Of a stretch of 13,573 nt of DNA, positions 5,775 to 12,084 are shown in pieces. The stretch lies in assembly GCA_003140655.1 (NCBI GenBank), contig PLKR01000440.1, positions 1 through 13,573 on the forward strand, given 5' to 3'. Every line of letters starts with the position of its first letter. Positions within the stretch are counted from its first letter, which is position 1. The notes beneath the pieces were generated by a model that was given only the letters and a program-made list of their open reading frames with translations, was not told the origin of the DNA and did not search any database. Origin of the DNA: Acidobacteriaceae bacterium. GTDB taxonomy: Bacteria; Acidobacteriota; Terriglobia; Terriglobales; Acidobacteriaceae. Made by a program: the position numbers and the translations under genes.

Positions 5775-7262
5775 ATGAAGTCGATGCGATTTTCCCATCT
5801 GCTCTTCACGATTTCGGCCATCAGCTTCAGCGTGGCGGTGTGCGCCCAGGCGCAAACCTTCACGACTATTGCGAATTTTAGTTCTACCGGCGCGAGCCCG
5901 GGGCCTGTCGTCCAAGGCTTCAATGGGGACTTCTATGGTACGACGCAAGGGGGTGGGAAACGTGGCTACGGCGCGATCTTTGAAATCACGCCAAAGGGAA
6001 AGCTGGGCGGCCTTTACAGCTTTTGCTCAGAACCGAAATGCGCTGATGGCGAATATCCTCTGGGGCTGGTGCAAGCCACCGACGGAGACCTCTACGGGAC
6101 AACGCAGGGCACCAGTTCCGGTCCATATGGCACCGTATTCAAAGTAACTCCAGCCGGCGAACTGACCACGCTCCATACCTTTTGTTCCCAGACGGACTGT
6201 GCGGATGGGCAAAATCCTTGGGGGGGATTGATACAAGCCAGCAGCGGGAATTTCTACGGAACGACTTTCTTTGGCGGAGCCAACCGCGCTGCAGGTATCT
6301 GCTATGACTTGGGCTGTGGCACACTCTTCGAAATCGCTCCCTCTGGCAAGCTGACCATCCTTTACAACTTTTGCTCGCTGCCGAACTGCCTTGACGGCGC
6401 AAACCCGGTCTCAAGCCTGGTGCAGGGGAGTAACGGAAACTTCTATGGCGTAGCTTCCGGGGGCGGGGCTGCGGACGCAGGCACAGTTTTCGAAATTACG
6501 TCGGCAGGCAAGCTGACAACGCTCTACAGCTTTTGTGCTCGAATAAGCTGCTCCGACGGACAGCAACCGAACGGACTGGTGCAGGCCAGCAATGGAAACT
6601 TCTACGGGACGACAGTTCTCGGCGGTGAGACTGGTTACAATAACGGCACATTCTTCGAAATCACCTCAGTTGGGAGGTTTTCCACGCTCTATAGCTTCTG
6701 CGCTGAAGGCGTATGCAGTGACGGCGCGAATCCGAACCCGGGAGTGGTGCAAGGCAGCAGCGGAAGATTTTACGGAACAACATACTGCGGCGGACTCAGC
6801 AATAGCTGCAACGATTTCAGCTACGGTCCAGGCACGGTTTTTGAGATCAGTCCAACCGGGAAGCTGACTACGCTCCACAGCTTTTGCTCCCAAACAAACT
6901 GCGACGACGGCCAGGGGCCGGTCGCGGGCCTGGTGCAAAGCACCAGCGGTAAGTTCTACGGCACAGCGACCTTTGGCGGGGCCGATGACGATGGCACATT
7001 CTTCAGCTTAGGGGTGAGCCTTGAGCCTTTTGTTGAAACTCTACCCACTACCGGCAAGGTTGGGGCCAAAGTAATTATCCTGGGAAACAATCTTTCGGTC
7101 ACTAAGGGCGTCAGCTTTAATGGCACGGCGGCGACCTTCACCGTGGTTTCGAATACTGAAATCACCGCGACGGTTCCGACTGGCGCTACCACCGGCACAG
7201 TCGCAGTCACCACGCCTACGGGAATGCTCAACAGCAATTCGGCATTTCAGGTGCTGAAGTGA
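5775..7262 (+). CDS. Secreted GloVer-repeat protein with IPT/TIG domain (495 aa)
   Basis: The ATG at 5775 is used (GGAGAG 6 nt before it) because the product starts with a signal peptide (hydrophobic LLFTISAISFSVAVCAQA, cut near residue 26). Residues about 42-411 hold seven tandem repeats of 50-65 residues: (G)LVQ-x-S-x-GNFYGTT, a Gly-rich turn, G-T-x-F-E-I-T-x-x-GKLTTLYSFC and C-x-DG-x-x-P. This is the Gloeo_Verruco (GloVer, TIGR03803) repeat, expected to fold as a beta-propeller-like chain. Six repeats carry a Cys pair (F-C-x5-C), so disulfides outside the cytoplasm are likely. Residues about 415-495 form an IPT/TIG Ig-like domain (GAKVIILGNNL, GVSFNGTAATF, ITATVPTGATTG). Relatives are large surface proteins of unknown role. 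It is alone, on the opposite strand to its neighbours, between two direct repeats. Confidence 0.9.
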   Translation: MKSMRFSHLLFTISAISFSVAVCAQAQTFTTIANFSSTGASPGPVVQGFNGDFYGTTQGGGKRGYGAIFEITPKGKLGGLYSFCSEPKCADGEYPLGLVQATDGDLYGTTQGTSSGPYGTVFKVTPAGELTTLHTFCSQTDCADGQNPWGGLIQASSGNFYGTTFFGGANRAAGICYDLGCGTLFEIAPSGKLTILYNFCSLPNCLDGANPVSSLVQGSNGNFYGVASGGGAADAGTVFEITSAGKLTTLYSFCARISCSDGQQPNGLVQASNGNFYGTTVLGGETGYNNGTFFEITSVGRFSTLYSFCAEGVCSDGANPNPGVVQGSSGRFYGTTYCGGLSNSCNDFSYGPGTVFEISPTGKLTTLHSFCSQTNCDDGQGPVAGLVQSTSGKFYGTATFGGADDDGTFFSLGVSLEPFVETLPTTGKVGAKVIILGNNLSVTKGVSFNGTAATFTVVSNTEITATVPTGATTGTVAVTTPTGMLNSNSAFQVLK

Positions 7263-7449
7263 ACTGTCTCATGACTGGCGAGAACGTCTTTCCCTCAAGG
7301 TAAAGTGCCATTCTTTAGCTGATTTGCCTATCTGTCCCTTCCACCCTGCGGCGTCGCATCGCGCACACAAGCCGCCTCATAATGCATTGACCCGGTTGTG
7401 AGTGTAAACGGGATTGTTCGCCAGCCTCAGGGACCTTGATCGAAGGGGT
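7263..7449. other. Sequence after the GloVer gene
   Basis: No terminator hairpin with a T-run and no coding sequence that I can support. Confidence 0.3.
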
Positions 7450-7668
7450 TCAGTGCTTGTCGCCAGTTCTCTTGCTGCTTTTGTAGGGGCTCGGCGCGTA
7501 GTGCGGCCTGGGCAGCCACACGCCACCTATGCTCTCGGCGACGACAAGACGGCCGCACTGGCAATTCTCCTGCCTTATCGGCCCCCTGCCGCGCGCTGCG
7601 TAGTCGGCCCTAAGCATCCGCTTTGTTTCTTCGTCGAACCCCAGCCGGCATCGTCCAGGCATAGGCAT
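7450..7668 (-). CDS. Possible small hypothetical protein (72 aa)
   Basis: A minus-strand frame starting at an ATG with AGAGGAAG 5 nt before it. The product is basic (many R and K), begins MPMPGRCRLGFDEETKRMLR, has a Cys-x-Cys (CQCGRLVVAE), then GGVWLPRPHYAPSPYKSSKR. The central part could be one half of a small zinc-binding fold, though only three cysteines are present. I do not recognise a family. The surroundings are decayed, and a longer plus-strand frame (7414-7848) covers the same bases but shows no protein character and ends in the repeat. The ribosome site and coherent composition favour a real gene, but only weakly. Confidence 0.35.
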   Translation of the reverse strand: MPMPGRCRLGFDEETKRMLRADYAARGRGPIRQENCQCGRLVVAESIGGVWLPRPHYAPSPYKSSKRTGDKH

Positions 7669-7738
7669 CGCGCTTCCTCTGCCCGAAAGTCTACCCTTAC
7701 TTTGATCCCTGATCTATTTTTGATCATTGATCTGCGCG

Positions 7739-7850
7739 GACCCGAGTCGGAGCCCTATCCTGAAGGAACCGAAAGCTGCAAATTAGCTGGGGCAAATTCC
7801 TGCCTCGTCCTTTGCTGTTCTCCGATGGTTTATGTAAGCAGGCGATAGCA
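7739..7850 (+). repeat. Degenerate direct repeat flanking the GloVer gene, right copy
   Basis: A decayed copy of 5497-5630 on the same strand. The remnant of the TPR tail is out of frame and shortened; the 3' flank with CCGATGGTTTA (7822-7832) is the best kept part. Distance between copies is about 2.2 kb. Confidence 0.5.
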
Positions 7851-7868
7851 CTCAAAACCCCTCAATGA

Positions 7869-7894
7869 GCGGGCTTCAGCAGTTCGGAACCCGC
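7869..7894 (-). terminator. Possible terminator of the exopolysaccharide cluster
   Basis: Downstream of the glycosyltransferase stop (7954) on the minus strand, GCGGG-TTC (7894-7887) pairs with GAA-G-CCCGC (7877-7869) with one bulge and a 9-nt loop. TTTT follows only 12 nt later (7854-7857). A wider inverted repeat, CCCCGCT/AGCGGGG (7906-7912 with 7946-7952), lies between the stop and this hairpin. Termination here is plausible but not classic. The left arm and loop contain the 18-bp repeat also found at 4596-4613. Confidence 0.35.
7871..7888. repeat. 18-bp repeat shared with 4596-4613, copy 2
   Basis: GGGCTTCAGCAGTTCGGA, identical to 4596-4613. On the minus strand it could again read SELLKP, so it may be the last trace of a second SRAP-like fragment. 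Confidence 0.55.
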
Positions 7895-7953
7895 ACTTAT
7901 AGACTCCCCGCTCACGTGATAATTTTGCTTAGACCCTTGTCATCAAGCGGGGA

Positions 7954-9363
7954 TCAGGCGACTGGGTCGGTCGAAATTCCTACTCTTTTCATTGACCCCC
8001 ATTGCAGGTCTCCGCGGAGGTATTGCCAGATGCCTTGGAGACGCCAGATCATTGTGAGTTGGCGGTAGGGGAAGTGCTCGAAGAGGCAGAAGATTAGCAG
8101 GCGCGCGACTTCGCGCCAGTCGCTGTAACGGCGGAAGGTCATTTCTTCGAGCAGTACCGAACCGATGGAAATCAGCGTGGCGAAGGCGTAGCCGAACAAT
8201 AGGAATTGCAGGAAGAATGACTTGCTGAGCACTCCTGAGATCAGGGCGAGGATGATGGTGGTGTAGCCGACGACCTCGATGATAGGCGCGAAGAATTCGA
8301 AGATCCACATGTAAGGGAGGACGAGCCAGCCGACGCGTCCGTAGCGGACGCGGAAGAGCATATCGCGATTAGGCCACAGTGCGTCGATGAGGCCCTTATG
8401 CCAGCGTGCGCGCTGGCGTGCAAGCGATTTGAAGTCAGTGGGCACTTCAGTCCAGCAAGTGGGATCGGGTATAAAGTCGATCCGGTAAGAGCGGTTTTCT
8501 TCACGTAGGCGACGGTGCATGCGAATAACGAGATCGAGATCTTCTCCGACCGCGTGAGTGCGAAAACCTCCGACTTGCAGGACGAGATCACGCTGAAAGA
8601 CCCCGAATGCACCGGAAATTATGGGAAGCATGTTAAAGCCTGCCCAGGCTTCGCGGCCGACCAGGAAGGCGCGCAAGTATTCGATGACCTGCATGACTTC
8701 GATCGGACTCTTGGGAAGGCGCACTTCCTCGATTTGATTATTCACGACACGGGAGCCGTTCAAGACACGTACGATGCCGCCTACGGCCATGACACGACCG
8801 GGATCGGCGAATACGCCCGCCATGATGCGGATGAGAGATTCTCTTTCGAGAATTGAGTCGGCGTCGACTACGCAAATGTAAGGACTGGTGGCGGCATTGA
8901 TTCCTGCATTGATGGCGTCGGCTTTACAACCGGCGGCTTCTTTGTCGAGGACGAACAGGCGCGGATCAAGCGGACTGCGATAGATCGCGTGAAGCGGCGC
9001 GGTTGCGATGTCGGCGATGTAGAGGATGCGGGCGGTCTGAAGCTGATAGGCCTGCCGCAGCTTTTCCATGGTGGCATCGTTTGATCCATCGTTGACGACG
9101 ATGACTTCGAGGCGGGGATATTCAAGTCCAAGCAGCGCTCCCACACTGCCGACGATTGAGCCATCTTCGTTGTGCGCAGGGACGATGAGAGTGATGGGAG
9201 GCGTGAAAGGGGAAGCTTTCACCAACTCCAGGCGCTGACTACCGAGACGATGACGATGGCGGACGTTCTTGACAATCGCTACGATCAGCAGTCCGAGGTA
9301 AATGACATTGGACAGCAGGTAGTAGATGAACAGCGTATCGTTCGAGATGGCGAGAAAATGCAC
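7954..9363 (-). CDS. Membrane family 2 glycosyltransferase, PgaC/IcaA-like (469 aa)
   Basis: An inner-membrane GT-A glycosyltransferase of the processive type (COG1215), expected to polymerise a sugar-nucleotide and thread the polymer through the membrane. Visible in order: N-terminal membrane helix (about 11-31); VPAHNEDGSI (61-70); VVNDGSND (89-96); KADAINAGI (147-155); the DxD metal site VVDADS (Asp167, Asp169); SGAFGVF (250-256); GEDLD (273-277) with the catalytic-base Asp275; QRARW (317-321), the QxxRW motif of processive synthases; then about three C-terminal helices between 345 and 440. The start is a GTG at 9363, 2 nt after the stop of the HEAT gene, so translation is probably coupled. 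All motifs are intact. The substrate (GlcNAc versus another hexose) cannot be proved; the linked deacetylase argues for an N-acetylated sugar. Confidence 0.93.
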   Translation of the reverse strand: MHFLAISNDTLFIYYLLSNVIYLGLLIVAIVKNVRHRHRLGSQRLELVKASPFTPPITLIVPAHNEDGSIVGSVGALLGLEYPRLEVIVVNDGSNDATMEKLRQAYQLQTARILYIADIATAPLHAIYRSPLDPRLFVLDKEAAGCKADAINAGINAATSPYICVVDADSILERESLIRIMAGVFADPGRVMAVGGIVRVLNGSRVVNNQIEEVRLPKSPIEVMQVIEYLRAFLVGREAWAGFNMLPIISGAFGVFQRDLVLQVGGFRTHAVGEDLDLVIRMHRRLREENRSYRIDFIPDPTCWTEVPTDFKSLARQRARWHKGLIDALWPNRDMLFRVRYGRVGWLVLPYMWIFEFFAPIIEVVGYTTIILALISGVLSKSFFLQFLLFGYAFATLISIGSVLLEEMTFRRYSDWREVARLLIFCLFEHFPYRQLTMIWRLQGIWQYLRGDLQWGSMKRVGISTDPVA

Positions 9364-9365
9364 GG

Positions 9366-10568
9366 TCAGCGCGCCCCGGCTGTGGCGGCCACGGCCTTAC
9401 CGGTAAGTTCCACTCGTTTTCTCGCTTCCGCTACAACTTCCATCAACGCGGTTGCGGCAGAGTGGTGACCGGAACCAGCAAAGCCGCTGACAATTTTCTC
9501 GATGGCGCCGGACCGCTCGAGTTCCGAGATAAATGCCTGCAGGGCGTAATCATCTTTGGTTGCGACCACATATTCGAGGATCTGATCGAGTTGCGGCTCC
9601 ATCCGCGCGAGTGCCCATGCGGCGCGCTGACGCACATGTCGGTTGGCATCGCAGAGGGAGCGCAACAGGATGTTAATCTTGCCGATGTTTTCGATCTGTC
9701 CCAGCGCCACGACAGCACGGAGACGAACGAACCATTCTGGATCGGTGGCCAAACTGTGGAGCGCCGGCAGAGTATAAGAGACATTGGTATTGCCGAGAGC
9801 GCGGGCAGCGGAGGCGCGTACTTCCGGCAAAACATCTGAGGCCAGGACGAGTAACTCCTCACCGAGTTCAGGGGATGCCAACTCGCCGAGCACGCGTGCG
9901 AGGAGCTCGCGAACTGGTCCATGCGTCTGCTCAATATAGTTAAGCAGCACAGCGGGATCGGAGCGGCAACAATTTACCAAGGCGTTCTTCAAAGAACGTT
10001 CGGGCGCATCGAACTGGCCGGTGACCATGCGATCGAGAATCGGAATGGCGGCTTCCATGCGGGCTGTGCGGCCGAGGCCACGAACCGCGGCGATACGGGT
10101 TTCGCGCAAATGCGAATCCAATCCCGCGGCCAGAGCGGGGATCGCTTCCATGGCGCGAGTTCGCCCCAGAGCCAGCAGTGCGGTTCGCTGCTTCAATCCG
10201 CGCGATCTTCGGGCTTCGTAGATGCGCATATCGAGCAACCCGCTGACGCGAAGACAATCGAGCAGCGGGGGCAACTCGTGAGCCGACGACATCTCGATGC
10301 TATCGAGCAGAATGGATTCAACGATGTCGCAATCGAGCGGATTGAAGCGCCAGTCTATGGCCGAGATTTTGCCTGAGAGGATGTCGTCCCATTGAGAGCG
10401 CAAGGCAACAGTGCGCTGATTTCTCTTGTGAAAATATCGGGCGCGGTACCAGCGTCGCAGCACGATGAATCCGACGAGGAGAAAGATTCCCAGTAGTGAG
10501 ACTAGAATCGCTTCCAGCACCAGCCCAGCGGCCCCGAGTCTTTCGATTGCCCTAAAAGCGGATCCCAT
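9366..10568 (-). CDS. Membrane-anchored HEAT-repeat protein (400 aa)
   Basis: One N-terminal membrane helix (about 14-38, LGAAGLVLEAILVSLLGIFL onward) followed by Arg-rich residues 39-52, which suggests the rest faces the cytoplasm. From about 120 to 385 comes an alpha solenoid of HEAT/PBS-lyase type repeats, seen as recurring A-(I/L)-P-x-L and R-x-x-A-x-x-A-L-G units (RTALLALGRTRAMEAIPAL; RIAAVRGLGRTARMEAAIPI; VRASAARALGN; VRLRAVVALGQ; VRQRAAWALARM). Such solenoids bind other proteins; no enzyme motif is seen. The ATG at 10568 lies inside the end of the beta-barrel gene (17-nt overlap), and the glycosyltransferase starts 2 nt after its stop, so it should be made with both. I infer a scaffold or regulator of the synthase, standing where Pga systems have PgaD. 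Confidence 0.88.
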   Translation of the reverse strand: MGSAFRAIERLGAAGLVLEAILVSLLGIFLLVGFIVLRRWYRARYFHKRNQRTVALRSQWDDILSGKISAIDWRFNPLDCDIVESILLDSIEMSSAHELPPLLDCLRVSGLLDMRIYEARRSRGLKQRTALLALGRTRAMEAIPALAAGLDSHLRETRIAAVRGLGRTARMEAAIPILDRMVTGQFDAPERSLKNALVNCCRSDPAVLLNYIEQTHGPVRELLARVLGELASPELGEELLVLASDVLPEVRASAARALGNTNVSYTLPALHSLATDPEWFVRLRAVVALGQIENIGKINILLRSLCDANRHVRQRAAWALARMEPQLDQILEYVVATKDDYALQAFISELERSGAIEKIVSGFAGSGHHSAATALMEVVAEARKRVELTGKAVAATAGAR

Positions 10569-11826
10569 AACTCAGTCCGAAACTGGTATCGATTTGACCT
10601 TGGGTGCGATATTGGCGAGCCACATAGCCCGTAATGTCCTGGCCGGTGGCGAACTGGTAGCGCAGACCACCGCCGAAAGTGTGGGCAGAAAAGCGTCCGA
10701 TCTGATCAATTTGCGCAAAGTTTTCGCTGCCCACGCCGAAGAAAACGTTGCCGGTGACGCGACGTTGCAGCGGGAAACCAAGTTTGGTCCAGCCGGATGG
10801 CGTCCAGTCCACGGGAGTACCGACGAACCCAGTACGAGCGCCAGTCACGTTCAGTGACCAAGTCCATTCGTGGGGAAGGTAGAGAATCTGGCTTGTGTTC
10901 AAGGTCAGGACGTGCGCGCCCTGATACCAGAACCAATGTTGCTGATAGGAACTTTCCAGTCCGCGGACCCAACGATTTTCGATCCGGAAGGCGTGGCCAT
11001 ACTCGAAGAAAGCTTCGTTGGTGGGCACCACACTCTGACTGTTGGCAACGGCGCTGCCGACGGTGAACCAGTCCCGCGCAGTGAAGTGAAAGGCGGTGCT
11101 GGTAAGAAACTTGACGGCATCCTGGCCGAATCTTTGATAGGTGCTGACGCCGAAAACGGTTGCCCATCGCTGGTTCCAGCGGGAACTGAGGCTGACGCTC
11201 TGGGTCTGGCCGGCGTTGGCGTAATTGAAGACATCGACATCTTCGCCAACGCGCAGTTCGTGTTTAGTATTTTCGCGCAGGCTGTCCAGACCTGCTCTCG
11301 CTTCCGAATTGAGCGCATCGAACAGAAGAGTCTGTTGATACTCCGCCCGCGCTTCCGGCGTACGGCCCAACACCGCCAGCACACGAGCGCGGCGTGACAG
11401 AATCTCGGGGTCAGAGGGAGAGATCTTTCTCGCGTCGTCCAGAGTTTGTAGCGCTTCGGCATATTTCTTCTGCCAGAGGAGGACGTCGGAGAGATCAGTC
11501 AAAATTTCGATGTCATTTGGGAATTTGTCGAGGACAAGTCTGTATTCAGTTTCGCCTTCCGACCAGCGCCCTTTCCAGGCCAGCAATCGGCCACGCCAAC
11601 CGTGAGCTTCCCAGTCTTCAGGCGTGTCGGCCAAACGTTGGTCGACGACGGCCAGAGCGGCATCGATGTGCTGAATCTCAACATCCTTGCGAACTTGTGT
11701 CTGCCAGTCGTGAGTGGTTTGCGCGGCGAGAACATGCACGAAGCCAACGAGCAGCAAGGCTGCGATGACAGTCTTTGGGGACAGTCCGGGCAATCGAGGG
11801 ATGAATCTGTTTTCAGACACTTTCAC
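10552..11826 (-). CDS. TPR plus outer-membrane beta-barrel protein, YaiO/PgaA-like (424 aa)
   Basis: The start is taken as GTG at 11826 (GGAG 7 nt upstream), giving a signal peptide (core TVIAALLLVGFVHVLAA, cut after Gln36); the frame is open to 12021 but the extra residues make no sense as protein. Residues about 40-185 form TPR-like helical repeats (WEAHGWRGRLLAWKGRWSEG; KKYAEALQTLDDARKISPSD; RTPEARAEYQQTLLFDALN). Residues about 190-424 are alternating polar/aromatic strands (RWATVFGVSTYQRFG, WTWSLNVTGART, TGNVFFGVGSENF) ending in Phe (LSYGIRF), the outer-membrane barrel signal. This matches the YaiO family and, in a smaller form, the TPR-barrel layout of PgaA, which guides polysaccharide through the periplasm and out. 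It overlaps the HEAT gene. A 258-nt gap separates it from the deacetylase. Confidence 0.88.
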   Translation of the reverse strand: MKVSENRFIPRLPGLSPKTVIAALLLVGFVHVLAAQTTHDWQTQVRKDVEIQHIDAALAVVDQRLADTPEDWEAHGWRGRLLAWKGRWSEGETEYRLVLDKFPNDIEILTDLSDVLLWQKKYAEALQTLDDARKISPSDPEILSRRARVLAVLGRTPEARAEYQQTLLFDALNSEARAGLDSLRENTKHELRVGEDVDVFNYANAGQTQSVSLSSRWNQRWATVFGVSTYQRFGQDAVKFLTSTAFHFTARDWFTVGSAVANSQSVVPTNEAFFEYGHAFRIENRWVRGLESSYQQHWFWYQGAHVLTLNTSQILYLPHEWTWSLNVTGARTGFVGTPVDWTPSGWTKLGFPLQRRVTGNVFFGVGSENFAQIDQIGRFSAHTFGGGLRYQFATGQDITGYVARQYRTQGQIDTSFGLSYGIRF

Positions 11827-12084
11827 GACAAAACTCCAGCGAAATTGTGGTCTGCTTGATCCAAAGGTAGCTATTACGTGCATGGCTCTTGGTTTATTCA
11901 GCGATTGAATCTGTCTAAAGGGAGGAACAGGGCCGTCAGAGCGTGAGCGCAGCAATGCACCGTCATTGCAATCCTCCATTATTACAATGGCCTCATTAGG
12001 GGTCGAAGCGTAGTTACGCAAGGTTACGTGTCTTAGGTGTGGTGGTGACTGCGTGTTTCTATTTTCACAATCGCAGAGCCGAGG
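11827..12084 (-). promoter_or_regulatory. Intergenic gap in the exopolysaccharide cluster
   Basis: 258 nt between the deacetylase stop and the TPR-barrel start, far larger than the other junctions of the cluster. It holds the leader-like frame (11898-11966) and, upstream on the minus strand, GCGTA-AC-TACGC. No clear -35/-10 pair or terminator was found, so an internal promoter or a leader-based control is possible but unproven. Confidence 0.35.
11898..11966 (-). CDS. Possible 22-codon leader peptide
   Basis: In the gap upstream of the TPR-barrel gene, an ATG at 11966 has a strong ribosome site (GGAGG, 6 nt spacer) and opens a 22-residue frame, MTVHCCAHALTALFLPLDRF plus NR, ending 71 nt before the GTG at 11826. 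A small hairpin, CCATT-N5-AATGG, overlaps the ribosome site. It could be a regulatory leader or a tiny protein. The strong site is the only evidence; the frame could be chance. Confidence 0.3.
   Translation of the reverse strand: MTVHCCAHALTALFLPLDRFNR

Noticed and set aside
7414..7848. Plus-strand open frame of 144 codons
   Set aside because: Composition is not protein-like, no ribosome site was found, and its end lies in the decayed TPR-tail repeat.
8515..8856. Plus-strand frame inside the glycosyltransferase gene
   Set aside because: Antisense shadow of a gene with all family motifs intact.
9366..10568. HEAT protein as a phycobilisome lyase or other enzyme
   Set aside because: Repeats resemble PBS-lyase HEAT units, but there is no enzymatic motif and the context is polysaccharide synthesis; a binding scaffold is more likely.
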